A DNA stretch of 64,000 nt from Pirellulaceae bacterium (GCA_018402565.1 JAGYIQ010000002.1:310001-374000); one strand, 5' to 3'. Counted from the first letter of the stretch, positions 18,590 through 27,505 are shown. Notes: a model not told the origin generated them from the sequence alone. Numbers and translations: made by a program.

Positions 18590-20221
18590 ATGTTCACCCA
18601 TTGGCCTGTACGCTACCAGATCCGCACCGGTGCAGTGTTGCTGCTGCTGGTGATTCTGGGCCTGGCCGTGGCCAGCCTGCAGGGGGTGTACAAGTTCCGC
18701 AAGCTGACCAAGAGCATCCGGCAACGCGCGTTGGAATTGCCGCTGGCCGCCGAAATGGGTCAAACCGTCAGCGATTGGCGCCGGATCAACGCCCGCGCGA
18801 CCTCCCAAGAAGCCGATCCGGCCTCGATCGGACTGTCGCTGTTGCGCCCCGAGCCCGACAGTCCACTGGCCTTGCGAATCGCCTTTCGCAACCAAAAACA
18901 CAAAGTCCGCGCCGCCTTTCTCGCCTACCAACAACAACTGGAGCGAGAACCGACCGCCGACAATCGCCTGGCCTACAGTGCCGGCGAGGAAATGGCCGTG
19001 GCCAAGATCCATCGAGCTCTGGACAGGATCGATCGAATCACCGAGCAAAGCCACTACATCTTCCACACCCAAGACACCGCCCGAGTGCTGGAGTCCGATC
19101 TGGAGGAACTGCAGACCGAAGTCCAACGCTTGCCAGGCTTGCTCAAACAACGCATGGAGGAATTTTCGCATGCCGCCCGCACCGAGTACCACGCTTGGTA
19201 CGTGGGCACCTTCAGCATGCTCTGCCTCGCGTTGGTGACGCTGGCCGGGCTGTACTTCATCGCCCAACGCAGCTTGTTCCGCCCACTTGAGACCCTGATC
19301 CGCGGCTCACGTCGCGTGGCCAACGGCGACTACGATCATCGGATTCAACTGCAGGTCGAAGGGGAAGTGGCCGAACTGGCCGCCGCCCTGAATGCCATGA
19401 CAGAAAACTTCCAATCCATCAAAACTGATCTGGACCAACAGGTACGTCAACGCACCAAAGAGGTCGTCCGCAGCGAACAATTGGCCAGTGTCGGCTTCTT
19501 GGCCGCCGGCCTGGCCCATGAGATCAACAACCCGTTGGCCGGAATCGCCTGGAGCGCCGAAGCCCTGGAGAGTCGTATCCGCGAACTCTTGGAACAGGCC
19601 ATCCCCACCGATGAACAAGCGGCGCACGAGAAAGACATCGCCACGATCCTCAAGTACTTGCGCCGCATCCAAGACGAAGCGTTTCGCTGCAAGGGCATCA
19701 CCTCGGGCCTGCTCAGCTACTCGCGTTTGGACGACAAAGAGAAACGCCCCACTGAGATAGTCGAATTGGTGCGGTCGGTAATCGACATGGTCACACCCGC
19801 CCAAAAGTATTTTGGTCGCAAAATACACTTTACCGCACAACCACCGATCTACGGCTTGGTCAATGCGCAGGAACTCAAGCAAGTCACCTTGAACCTGATC
19901 ACCAACGCCCTGGAATCCATCGAGCAATCCGGCAATGTTTGGGTGGAAATCAGCCAGCGGGGCGAACAATTCATTTTCCGCGTCCGGGATGACGGGTGCG
20001 GCATGAGCGAAGAAGTCCAGCAACACCTGTTCGAGCCCTTCTTCACGCGGCGGGCCGATGGCTCTGGCACCGGCCTGGGACTGGCGATCACGCATCGCAT
20101 TATCGAGGAACACCAAGGCACCATCCGTGCCGACAGCGCCGGGCCCGGCCAGGGCTCCAGCTTTACCATTTGTCTACCGACGGTGAAACATGAAGAAGCA
20201 CGCCAACCCCTCGCCGCTTGA
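18590..20221 (+). CDS. Membrane histidine kinase with HAMP domain
   Basis: A 543-aa sensor kinase. It has a transmembrane helix near the N-terminus (GAVLLLLVILGLAVASLQGV), a periplasmic helical sensor of about 160 residues, a second helix (FSMLCLALVTLAGLYFIAQ), a HAMP segment (RRVANGDYDHRIQLQ), a HisKA dimer with AHEINNPLAGIAW (phospho-His about 310) and a HATPase_c domain (NLITNALESI, DDGCGMSE, GSGTGLGLAIT). ATG 18590 was chosen because the upstream extension is Pro/Ser-rich and hydrophobic topology begins here. Its last 32 bases overlap the regulator gene. It diverges from putA, so it may sense a condition relevant to proline use; the ligand is unknown. Confidence 0.93.
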   Translation: MFTHWPVRYQIRTGAVLLLLVILGLAVASLQGVYKFRKLTKSIRQRALELPLAAEMGQTVSDWRRINARATSQEADPASIGLSLLRPEPDSPLALRIAFRNQKHKVRAAFLAYQQQLEREPTADNRLAYSAGEEMAVAKIHRALDRIDRITEQSHYIFHTQDTARVLESDLEELQTEVQRLPGLLKQRMEEFSHAARTEYHAWYVGTFSMLCLALVTLAGLYFIAQRSLFRPLETLIRGSRRVANGDYDHRIQLQVEGEVAELAAALNAMTENFQSIKTDLDQQVRQRTKEVVRSEQLASVGFLAAGLAHEINNPLAGIAWSAEALESRIRELLEQAIPTDEQAAHEKDIATILKYLRRIQDEAFRCKGITSGLLSYSRLDDKEKRPTEIVELVRSVIDMVTPAQKYFGRKIHFTAQPPIYGLVNAQELKQVTLNLITNALESIEQSGNVWVEISQRGEQFIFRVRDDGCGMSEEVQQHLFEPFFTRRADGSGTGLGLAITHRIIEEHQGTIRADSAGPGQGSSFTICLPTVKHEEARQPLAA

Positions 20222-21734
20222 GTCCCTGCACGTCATGTGCGTGGACGACGAGCCACAACTGCGCGAGTTCATGGAAGATGAAATCCCTCGCTACGGGCAC
20301 CGTGTCACCACGTTCCCCGACGGCAACAGCGCGTTGGCAGCACTCGCCACCCAGTCGTTCGACTGCGCGCTGGTCGATCTGAAAATGCCGGGCCTCAACG
20401 GCCTGGAACTGATCGAACGACTCCGCGAACAAGCTCCGGACTTGCAGTCGATCCTGCTGACCGGCAACGCCGATCTGACCGTCGCCGTGCAAGCCATGCG
20501 TCTGGGCGCTTTTGATTTCCTGGAGAAGCCCTGCAAGCTACGGGAATTGGAGACCGCCCTGCTCCGCGTGGCCGACAAGTTGGCCCTGTTGCGGCAGTGC
20601 CGAAAGTTGGAACGGCAAGTCGAATCACAAACCGTCCAACGCGCCCGCTCGCTGGTCGGCGAGCACCCGCTGATGCTGGACATGCAACGCATCATCCAAC
20701 GCGTCGCTCCCACCCAAGCCACCGTTCTGGTCTTGGGCGAGACCGGCACCGGCAAGGAACTTGTGGCTCGCGCCCTGCACCAACAGAGCCCGCGCCACCA
20801 GCAAGCGTTTGTGGCGGTCAACTGCGGCGCGCTACCAGAAAATCTGATCGAGAGCGAACTGTTTGGACACCTCAAGGGCGCGTTCACGGGCGCCGATCAC
20901 GATCGCCTGGGTCTGTTTGAAGTCGCCAGCGGCGGGACCCTGTTCCTGGACGAGATCGGCGAGTTGCCCAAAGCCATGCAAGCCAAACTGCTCCGCGTCC
21001 TCGAAGCAGGTGAGATCCGCCGCGTCGGCGAAGGCGTGACCCGCAAAGTCGATTGTCGCATCGTCTGCGCGACCCATCGCGATTTGCAGCGAATGGTGAC
21101 ACACGGAGAATTCCGCGAGGATCTGATGTATCGCATCAACACGTTCCAAATCCACGTCCCCAGCCTCCGACATCGCCGCTCGGACATCCCCTCCCTGGCC
21201 CACTCGCTCCTCCTCCGCGTCCGTCCAAACGCCGCAGATCATCCCGCGCCGTTTGCTCCAAACGTGTTGGCTCACTTCGACCAACATGCCTGGCCCGGCA
21301 ACGTTCGCGAACTGGCCAATGTGATCGAACACGCCTCGGTGATGTGCGATCAATTGCCCATCCGCGGCGAACATCTCCCCAGCCAATTGGGGCAAGCCAT
21401 GGGAGCAGCAACCCACACGGCCGCGGCGGAAGCCAACCGCGGCAACCAGGAGGAACCACACAGCTATCCCCTGGCGGCCGCGGCGCTGAGCGAAATGTCG
21501 TACGTCGCCCCCGCCTCAACAACCGGCACCCGCGGCTCGGCACTGCCCCCAGCCACCGAGACCGTCGATTCCGCCTCCACCGGTTTGACCCTGCGCGAGA
21601 TGGAACAACGCATGATCGACGCCGCCCTGGAACGACACCACGGCAACAAAACCGCCGCCGCGCAAGAACTGGGCGTCAGTATCAAAACGCTGTACAACAA
21701 ACTCAACGCCAACTCGGATCGAGCCGCCGCCTGA
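20190..21734 (+). CDS. Sigma-54-dependent response regulator, NtrC family
   Basis: 514 aa. Receiver domain with phospho-acceptor Asp63 (ALVDLKMPG) and the EKPCKLRE region; AAA+ domain with LGETGTGKELVARALH (Walker A), an intact GAFTGA loop, TLFLDEIGELP (Walker B) and FREDLMYRIN; a 100-residue Ala/Pro/Thr-rich linker; and a C-terminal Fis-like helix-turn-helix (HHGNKTAAAQELGVSIKTLYN). Start ATG 20190 lies within the kinase gene, a 32-base overlap that couples the pair. It should activate sigma-54 promoters, possibly the adjacent divergent putA unit; no -24/-12 site was confirmed by eye. Confidence 0.94.
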   Translation: MKKHANPSPLESLHVMCVDDEPQLREFMEDEIPRYGHRVTTFPDGNSALAALATQSFDCALVDLKMPGLNGLELIERLREQAPDLQSILLTGNADLTVAVQAMRLGAFDFLEKPCKLRELETALLRVADKLALLRQCRKLERQVESQTVQRARSLVGEHPLMLDMQRIIQRVAPTQATVLVLGETGTGKELVARALHQQSPRHQQAFVAVNCGALPENLIESELFGHLKGAFTGADHDRLGLFEVASGGTLFLDEIGELPKAMQAKLLRVLEAGEIRRVGEGVTRKVDCRIVCATHRDLQRMVTHGEFREDLMYRINTFQIHVPSLRHRRSDIPSLAHSLLLRVRPNAADHPAPFAPNVLAHFDQHAWPGNVRELANVIEHASVMCDQLPIRGEHLPSQLGQAMGAATHTAAAEANRGNQEEPHSYPLAAAALSEMSYVAPASTTGTRGSALPPATETVDSASTGLTLREMEQRMIDAALERHHGNKTAAAQELGVSIKTLYNKLNANSDRAAA

Positions 21735-21735
21735 T

Positions 21736-21790
21736 CCGCTACAACGCAGTCCGCTGCAACGCGGTCCGCTACAACGCGGTCCGCTGCAAC
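21736..21790. repeat. 15-bp tandem repeat after the regulator gene
   Basis: Three full units and one partial unit of a 15-bp repeat (CCGCTACAACGCGGT type, positions 21736-21750, 21751-21765, 21766-21780, 21781-21790). Units alternate A/G at the sixth base and lie directly after the stop codon. No coding function is evident. Confidence 0.85.
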
Positions 21791-21857
21791 CTCAGCGTTT
21801 TCACTCGCCGGGCGGGAGTCGATGGTTTGGCGTCCCGCTGATTGACAGCGGGGCAAC

Positions 21858-22595
21858 TCACTTGGTGTTGCGGTGCTCCAGCAACCATTGGTAGAACCCT
21901 TCGTCGGCGTAGGTCTCGGTCCACGAATCGTGACCGACCCCCTCGTAGACGGTGAACTTGACGTCCCCGCCGGCTCGCTTAAGTCCTTGAACCATGCTTT
22001 CGGAGCGTTCCAACGGCACAACTTCGTCTTTATCGCCATGGAATGCCCAGGTCGGCACGTGCGAGTACAACCGCGTCATGAACGGCTCGCCGCCGCCACA
22101 GATCGGGGCAATCGCCGCAAAGCGATTCGGCTGATAAGCGGTCAACGCCCAGGTCCCAAAACCGCCCATGCTGAGCCCTGTCACGTAAATACGTTTTTTA
22201 TCGACTTTGTACTGCGACTCGATCTCGTCCAACAACGCCGCCAACTCAAACGGCTCCCACCACCGACCCGCGGGGCACTGAGGCGACACCACGATAAACG
22301 GGAACGATTTGCCGCCCTCGATCAACTTGGGCGGGCCGTGTTTCTTGACCATTTCCAAGTCGCTGCCGCGTTCCCCCGCTCCATGCAGGAACAACAGCAC
22401 CGGCCACGATTCCTGCTCGTCATAACCCGGCGGCAACTGCAGCAAGTACTGCAACTTGACCACTGCGGCGCGTTCCATCTGCTTTGCTTGCTGGCCATCC
22501 GTCGCCACCTGGCCCAGAGCCAACCCAGTGAAAATACTGGCACTGCAGCCCAATACGCCAACCACCACAGCCAACACCGACCACCTTCGTCCCAT
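21858..22595 (-). CDS. Secreted alpha/beta-hydrolase esterase (PHB depolymerase/LpqC-like)
   Basis: A 245-aa exported serine esterase of the dienelactone-hydrolase or prolyl-oligopeptidase fold. Signal peptide SVLAVVVGVLGCSASIFTG, then LLQLPPGYDEQESWPVLLFL and HGAGERGSD (oxyanion region), the nucleophile elbow GLSMGG (Ser about 142), the acid in HGDKDEVVP and the base in GVGHDSW. The upstream ATG at 22694 would add a Gly-rich leader; ATG 22595 places the signal peptide correctly. It is a single gene, with the 163-bp repeat element upstream. The substrate is likely a carbohydrate ester or polyester fragment; specificity cannot be read from the sequence. Confidence 0.87.
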   Translation of the reverse strand: MGRRWSVLAVVVGVLGCSASIFTGLALGQVATDGQQAKQMERAAVVKLQYLLQLPPGYDEQESWPVLLFLHGAGERGSDLEMVKKHGPPKLIEGGKSFPFIVVSPQCPAGRWWEPFELAALLDEIESQYKVDKKRIYVTGLSMGGFGTWALTAYQPNRFAAIAPICGGGEPFMTRLYSHVPTWAFHGDKDEVVPLERSESMVQGLKRAGGDVKFTVYEGVGHDSWTETYADEGFYQWLLEHRNTK

Positions 22596-22682
22596 CGTCC
22601 ACTCCAAAACTAAGCGCCTCGTCACCGCCCACTTCCCACTCCCCCCAAGATACCACAAACCCCCTCCGCGCGCTTGTGTTTT

Positions 22683-22845
22683 GTAACCGTTCACGGGTGG
22701 GAGGTAATCCTCGGGGCTGGTGCATTCCGCAATTCGGATGGTTCTCGGGGCAAATCGGTAGCGTTCTCCAGTTGCTTGTACGCGCAGACGATTGTTCGGT
22801 TAGCCCGCCTTGCTGCCTGACACCCTACGAGGCATGAACGGTTAC
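22683..22845 (+). mobile_element. 163-bp MITE-like element, copy A
   Basis: Exactly 163 bp, bounded by GTAACCGTTCACG at the left and the inverted complement (ATGAACGGTTAC) at the right. It is about 85-90 percent identical by eye to copies at 40161-40323 (reverse orientation) and 60166-60328. It lies upstream of the esterase and upstream of the next plus-strand gene. It has no coding capacity, consistent with a non-autonomous element needing a transposase supplied elsewhere. Confidence 0.85.
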
Positions 22846-22990
22846 CGCGTTTTTTCCTATTGGAGCTCGCGGCCATTTCTTGAATAATGCCCCTAGGCCG
22901 AGGGCACGGACAGCTGCGGCCACGCCCTGGCCATGCGACACCGCACGGCCTAGCACGGCCCCGCCACCCCCTGGCCTCGCCGGCAGGACA

Positions 22991-23074
22991 CAGGCTGCCA
23001 AACACAGGCCGCCAAACACAGGCAGCCACACACAGGCCGCCACACACAGGCAGCCAAACACTGGCCGCCAAATT
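22991..23074. repeat. 14-bp tandem repeat, six units
   Basis: Six consecutive 14-bp units of the CAGGCNGCCAAACA type, drifting at a few positions. The array lies just before the start of the following gene and would be read as a His/Pro/Thr-rich tail if translation began upstream, which argues for the downstream start. Confidence 0.85.
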
Positions 23075-23105
23075 GACCCCGCGAATGGAAGCGAGACGGT
23101 TGACC

Positions 23106-24290
23106 ATGAAATTGCACGACGCTCAAAACCGACGCTCTACCGGGACGCAACCGCGTCTAGAACGCCAAGCGACCACGCCGATCAACCGCACGTTCTGCCC
23201 GCCCGACGTGGTCGCCCCAGCCCGCGGTTGGCAACGCACTCTGCGACTGGTCGCCATTCTCGGCCTCGTCGGTCTCGTAGGTCTCTGGCCAACAGGGGGC
23301 TGGGCCCAAACCTTGCAACCCAAACCTGCGACCGTCAACCCGCCGGCAAATGCCGCCGCTGCCACAACCAGCGACACGGACGATCCGCTCAAGCGACTGT
23401 CCGAGGCAGCGCGTCGCTTGGAAAACGAACAGACATTCGAATTCAAATACAAGCTGCAGGCGGGCGACGTCATCCGCTGGCAAGTCGACCATGTCGCCGC
23501 CACCGACACTCGAGCCCAAACCGATCATGACAAGACCGCCTCTCGCGCCCAATCGATTGTCAAATGGCAAGTCACCGATGTGGACTCTCTGGGCAACACC
23601 ACGATCTTACTGACCCTGGAAGCCGCCAAGATGTGGCAACAAACCGATGAGCTACCTCCCATCGAGTACGACTCGCGGAACCAACGCGGCGAGATCCCCG
23701 ACGAGTATCGCCAGTTCGCCGAATGGATCGGGATCCCGATGGCCACCTACCAAATCGATCCCGTCGGACAGGTCATCGACCGCAAGGAAGTCTATCGCAA
23801 CATCAAGTTCGGCGTCGGCGACATCACCATGCCCCTGCCCGGTCGGCCGGTCCGCTTGGGCCAAGCCTGGTATGCCCCCGGCAGCATCATGGTGGGCCTC
23901 AACGATGGCACTCGCAAGACCATCCGCACGCGGATCGAGTATCGCTTGCAACGCGTGGAAAACGGTGTGGCCAATGTCAGCTTCGACACGCAGGTCCTGA
24001 CCCCCGTGGATGATCCACGCATCGAATCCCAGTTGCTGCAACAGATGAGTCGCGGCGAGGTCTTGTTCGATCTCAATCGCGGTCAAATGGTCGGCATGAA
24101 CCTGGCCTGGAACCGCAAATGTTTAGGATTCAAAGGCCCAGACAGTGTCCTCAACTACGATGCTCGCTACACCATGCGGCCCTTGCAAACCAGTCGCGCG
24201 GGGGAGGAAGAGCAAACCAAAATCTCCAGCAAAGAGCACTTGCAACTGAACATCCGCCTGGCAGACGACAGCCCCATCTTCCGTTGGTAG
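23106..24290 (+). CDS. Secreted DUF6263-like hypothetical protein
   Basis: About 394 aa (start ATG 23106; ATG 23085 is an alternative). A signal or anchor region (TLRLVAILGLVGLVGLWPTG) is followed by a Thr/Ala/Pro spacer and a globular beta-rich domain: FKYKLQAGDVIRWQVDHV, SIVKWQVTDVDSLGNTTILL, EYRQFAEWIGIPMATYQIDP and KTIRTRIEYRLQRVENGVAN. This pattern of a yes-or-no-style water-soluble beta domain fits the DUF6263 group of planctomycete exported proteins. No catalytic residues are recognised. It is monocistronic, preceded by repeat copy A and a tandem array and followed directly by heptamer repeats. Confidence 0.72.
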   Translation: MKLHDAQNRRSTGTQPRLERQATTPINRTFCPPDVVAPARGWQRTLRLVAILGLVGLVGLWPTGGWAQTLQPKPATVNPPANAAAATTSDTDDPLKRLSEAARRLENEQTFEFKYKLQAGDVIRWQVDHVAATDTRAQTDHDKTASRAQSIVKWQVTDVDSLGNTTILLTLEAAKMWQQTDELPPIEYDSRNQRGEIPDEYRQFAEWIGIPMATYQIDPVGQVIDRKEVYRNIKFGVGDITMPLPGRPVRLGQAWYAPGSIMVGLNDGTRKTIRTRIEYRLQRVENGVANVSFDTQVLTPVDDPRIESQLLQQMSRGEVLFDLNRGQMVGMNLAWNRKCLGFKGPDSVLNYDARYTMRPLQTSRAGEEEQTKISSKEHLQLNIRLADDSPIFRW

Positions 24291-24303
24291 CTGCGTAGCT
24301 GCG

Positions 24304-24420
24304 TAGGGCGTAGGGCGTAGGGCGTAGGGCGTAGGGCGTAGGGCGTAGGGCGTAGGGCGTAGGGCGTAGGGCGAAGGGCGAAGGGCGAAGGGCGTAGGGC
24401 GTAGGGCGTAGGGCGTAGGG
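24304..24420. repeat. Heptanucleotide array 1 (TAGGGCG)
   Basis: About 17 head-to-tail 7-bp units of TAGGGCG, three of them AAGGGCG. The array begins 13 bases after the stop of the upstream gene. Open frames through it are low-complexity artefacts. Confidence 0.95.
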
Positions 24421-24421
24421 T

Positions 24422-24701
24422 TAACCACTAACTACTAACCACTAACTACTAACCACTAACAGCTAACCACTAACAGCTAACCACTAACAGCTAACAGCTA
24501 ACAGCTAACAGCTAACAGCTAACAGCTAACCACTAACGACTAACCACTAACCACTAACCACTAACAGCTAACAGCTAACACCTAACAGCTAACACCTAAC
24601 AGCTAACAGCTAACACCTAACACCTAACAGCTAACAGCTAACACCTAACACCTAACAGCTAACACCTAACCACTAACCACTAACCACTAACCACTAACAG
24701 C
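24422..24701. repeat. Heptanucleotide array 2 (TAACNNC)
   Basis: Exactly 40 units of 7 bp (280 bases) in which TAAC and the final C are constant and the middle varies among CA, AG, AC, TA and GA (TAACCAC, TAACAGC, TAACACC, TAACTAC, TAACGAC). It fills the gap between two convergent genes together with array 1. Confidence 0.95.
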
Positions 24702-24730
24702 TCCCCCGGCCGAATAACAGCCGATTGCTG

Positions 24731-25699
24731 CTACCGCCGAGTATCCCATTCCAAAAACGCCAGATTGGCAACAATCATCACATAACCAAATGTCATCATC
24801 CCCAAGAAAATGCCGATGCCGGCATGCACCATGACTGCCATGGCGATCACCAATGGCCGAGTCCGCGGGGACCACACCAAGAACACGTAGCCGATCTCCC
24901 AGACGATCGTCAAATGTGTGGCCAGGGCCAACCAACTGGGGTATTGATAGGTCCAGGTCATGTCGATCGACTGATATTGATACGAGGCAAATGCGCCCCA
25001 GAGGGCTTCGCCGGTCCACCAAGTTACCCCTTGTAGCTTGCCCGTTCCAGCAAACCAATAAATGATGCACAACTGAATTTGAATCAAGCGGGTCCCGATC
25101 GTCGCCCAGGGACTGAGTGCCACTGGCAGCGGCCCGTCCCCGCGGATTTTCGCTCGGCGACATTCCCACCACCGATCCACACTTCGAGCTCGACCGGCCC
25201 CCCCCAAGGTCAAATACATCGCCAGTGCCACATTCATTTGGTCCAGACCAAACAGGGCCCCCGTACCGCGATGAGCGTAGGAGATCGCAAAGGCCGTTGC
25301 CAACCACCCTGTCCAGGGCATGCCCAGGCCGATGGTAAAAGCCAGAAATGACGCCAAGGCCAATCCATGCAAACACCACAATGCGGTGCCGTTGCTGACC
25401 CAATCAAAATGGCTCCAGTGCCACGGGGTCGGATGCATTTGCGGCGAGATCTCCGGTGCGATCATCCGCTGCGGCCCCAGAAACGCCTCGAAGTCGATCG
25501 ACCAGACCAAATGCGTGTAGAGCAGCATCAAACCAGCCAAGATCCGTAGGCAGCCCAGCCACTCGGGGCTCCGCGGCGTGAACCAGAACGACTGCCAGCC
25601 CGCCACCAGATCTCGACCGCTGCCGATGACTTGGCTCCAGACCCACCGCGACGCCGCATTGAACTGGTGCAACGGCCCGTCACCCGAGGCAGAGGTCAT
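24731..25699 (-). CDS. HTTM-domain integral membrane protein
   Basis: 322 aa with several hydrophobic helices (LRILAGLMLLYTHLVWSI, LALASFLAFTIGLG, LALATHLTIVWEIGYVFLVW, LVIAMAVMVHAGIGIFLG) and the WWTGEALWGAF and WFAGTGKLQG blocks of HTTM (vitamin K-dependent carboxylase-like) proteins. Its substrate in bacteria is unknown; many HTTM proteins lack a confirmed carboxylase activity. The start ATG overlaps the stop of the upstream gene (ATGA), so the two are translationally coupled and likely act together at the membrane. Confidence 0.85.
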   Translation of the reverse strand: MTSASGDGPLHQFNAASRWVWSQVIGSGRDLVAGWQSFWFTPRSPEWLGCLRILAGLMLLYTHLVWSIDFEAFLGPQRMIAPEISPQMHPTPWHWSHFDWVSNGTALWCLHGLALASFLAFTIGLGMPWTGWLATAFAISYAHRGTGALFGLDQMNVALAMYLTLGGAGRARSVDRWWECRRAKIRGDGPLPVALSPWATIGTRLIQIQLCIIYWFAGTGKLQGVTWWTGEALWGAFASYQYQSIDMTWTYQYPSWLALATHLTIVWEIGYVFLVWSPRTRPLVIAMAVMVHAGIGIFLGMMTFGYVMIVANLAFLEWDTRR

Positions 25700-26646
25700 G
25701 GTCCACCTCCCGCCAAGGGTGGCAACGATTCAACCGCCCCCGGCACAGCCTCGGCCGAATCCGCTGGCGGCTGTGGCTCCAAGAACAACAGGGCTTGTCC
25801 ATCGGCATTCCACCGCCAACGTCCCAACTCAAACGCCCGCGCGGGGTCCAACAGACGCGGGTCCGACGGCTGCATGCCCATCCTGGCCTCGGTCAACGAG
25901 GGAATCATGCGACGGTTCAATGTTAGGCGAATCTCCTGGCCCTCGTGCCGCTGCAGCAACTCCAGCGCGACCGGGGTCAAGATCCGCTGCCGAGCCGACT
26001 CGGACTCCAACCAGACCCTTTGGTCTTCGGCCACTTGAGCCTGCAGTCGGTCCGCCTCCAAAGCCAGCCCTTGCTCCCGCAGTTGCTCGATCTGCTCCCC
26101 TTGGACTTCCAAGTACTGCTGAAACTCGGCCGTCGTGACCCACTGCCCAAACAGCCGCCCCAAGGTCTCCGACCACATGAACCAGCGGTGGTAATTCAAC
26201 CGCGGGTAGTCCCGATTGATGGCCTGGCGATCGGGGAACAACCCCTGGATCCGCCAACCGTCCGCCCGCTCAATCTCATACTCCACGACGCTGGCCGGGC
26301 CCGGATCCGGAGCAAAGAAGCGGTAACCGTGGTTCAAATACAGCAGGGTCTGGTAATGAGCGACATAACGTTGCACCGACACCGCCAACTCACTGGTCGG
26401 CGGCACCGCCCAGGGCGAAACAAACATCGCGAGCACATGGTACGCCAACCACAAACTGACCAGACCTCGGATCGGGCCACCCCAGCCCCCATGGAGCACT
26501 TGCTGGCTTGTCTCCCCAGATCCCATCGGGGCAGCACCGAGCCCAACGCTCGGGTTGGGCGACGCCACAGGCCCATCCACCGGCCCATTCAACGGCCCGC
26601 GTCCCTCGCCTCCGCCCCCCGCACGACGTTGCTTCGGAGACGGCAT
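25696..26646 (-). CDS. Membrane-anchored partner of the HTTM protein
   Basis: About 316 aa from ATG 26646 (other in-frame ATGs upstream to 26751 give a Pro/Gly-rich extension). One transmembrane helix (LVSLWLAYHVLAMFVSPW) is followed by a soluble domain with YLNHGYRFFAPDPGPASVVE, LFPDRQAINRDYPRLNYHRW, a coiled coil (VQGEQIEQLREQGLALEADR) and a C-terminal RWRWNADG region. I do not recognise a named family. The ATGA overlap with the HTTM gene and the recurring pairing of a small anchored protein with HTTM in planctomycetes suggest one membrane complex. Confidence 0.75.
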   Translation of the reverse strand: MPSPKQRRAGGGGEGRGPLNGPVDGPVASPNPSVGLGAAPMGSGETSQQVLHGGWGGPIRGLVSLWLAYHVLAMFVSPWAVPPTSELAVSVQRYVAHYQTLLYLNHGYRFFAPDPGPASVVEYEIERADGWRIQGLFPDRQAINRDYPRLNYHRWFMWSETLGRLFGQWVTTAEFQQYLEVQGEQIEQLREQGLALEADRLQAQVAEDQRVWLESESARQRILTPVALELLQRHEGQEIRLTLNRRMIPSLTEARMGMQPSDPRLLDPARAFELGRWRWNADGQALLFLEPQPPADSAEAVPGAVESLPPLAGGGP

Positions 26647-27050
26647 GCTCGCTCTCCCTTCCAACAGACCCGACGTCCGCCAGACCCCATCGTCTGGCGA
26701 CCCAATTAGACGCATTGCACCCCTCGGGGTATCCATCGGGCGTTGGGTCACCCAGCAAAAAGCAAAACTGGTTCGGCCCCCCTAACCGCAACGCCCCCAA
26801 CACCTACCGGTTAAACAGCGGTTGCGATCCGGAACGGCCGGCAAACCGGCGAGCAGCCCATAAAAAAAGCCCATGAAAAAAAGCCCATGAAAAAAAGCCA
26901 GGCCGCTGAACGCGGGCCTGGCTCTACTGAACATTCGTTTGGGAGCGATACTCGAGCGACTCGGTACCTGGATCCACGGATGACGACCGGCTGCAACCGA
27001 CGGAACGCGAGGCAGACGTCGACCAGCCCTTTTTAACTAGCCCTTTTAAA
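26647..27050. other. Gene-free interval with bL28 terminator and slippage-type repeats
   Basis: About 400 bases without a credible gene. It contains the terminator at 26889-26923 and, just beyond it, three repeats of CCCATGAAAAAAAG (26861-26896), plus paired ACTAG motifs near 27035-27055. It likely carries the start region of the minus-strand gene ending at 25696. Confidence 0.5.
26889..26923 (-). terminator. Rho-independent terminator (bL28 side)
   Basis: On the minus strand an AGCCAGGCC / GGCCTGGC stem with an approximately 10-nt loop is followed by a run of seven T. It lies 128 bases downstream of the bL28 stop and is the clearest intrinsic terminator for that transcript. Confidence 0.85.
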
Positions 27051-27314
27051 CTAGCTTGTCGGCAGTGCGAAGGGCTTAACCTTGACGGCCTTGTTAATGC
27101 GGCCGCTGCGGATGCACTGCGTGCAGACGCGCATGCGCTTGATTTCACCCGAGGCAGTCGAAACTTTGACGCTCTTGAGGTTGGGGCGAAACTTCCGCTT
27201 GGTGATACCGGTCACTTTGGTACCGACACCGCCCAAGTACTTGGCCACACCGCGAGTCTCGATTTGCTGTCCCGACATGGGCTTTTTGCCACAAACTTCA
27301 CATTCCCGAGCCAT
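27051..27314 (-). CDS. rpmB: 50S ribosomal protein bL28
   Basis: 87-aa large-subunit ribosomal protein. MARECEVCGKKPMSGQQ at the N-terminus and RMRVCTQCIRSGRI toward the C-terminus give two CxxC pairs, the zinc-binding form of bL28. KVTGITKRKFRPNLKSVKV is the conserved core. ATG 27314 is preceded by GAAAGG at suitable spacing; an upstream in-frame ATG at 27323 is less likely. It is transcribed alone here, ending at a clear intrinsic terminator. Confidence 0.97.
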   Translation of the reverse strand: MARECEVCGKKPMSGQQIETRGVAKYLGGVGTKVTGITKRKFRPNLKSVKVSTASGEIKRMRVCTQCIRSGRINKAVKVKPFALPTS

Positions 27315-27505
27315 CTCGCGCACCTTTCAATCAGCGTTTCAATCACGTCTCTCACTCGAGTTGCTGGCGGTACCCACCGACCAGCAGCCCGGAGCGGGCA
27401 AGTAGTGTAGCGGAGCCCCCGCGTGAGTTCAAGCCGAAATGGGCCCTTCGACCCGTTTTTTCCCCAAAAACCGCCCGAGTCCCCGTCGAACGGTCGGTGG
27501 CTCGA

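Noticed and set aside
22683-22845. Short conserved peptide shared by the three 163-bp copies (PRGLPPTRERL)
   Set aside because: It arises from translating the element in one frame; it has no start/ribosome-site consistency and the element's inverted ends explain the conservation better.
24123-24428. Minus-strand frame over heptamer array 1
   Set aside because: It is a repetitive YALRPTP peptide produced by translating the 7-bp repeat and is antisense to a real gene.
24304-24701. CRISPR array
   Set aside because: The unit is only 7 bp with no unique spacers, and there are no cas genes.
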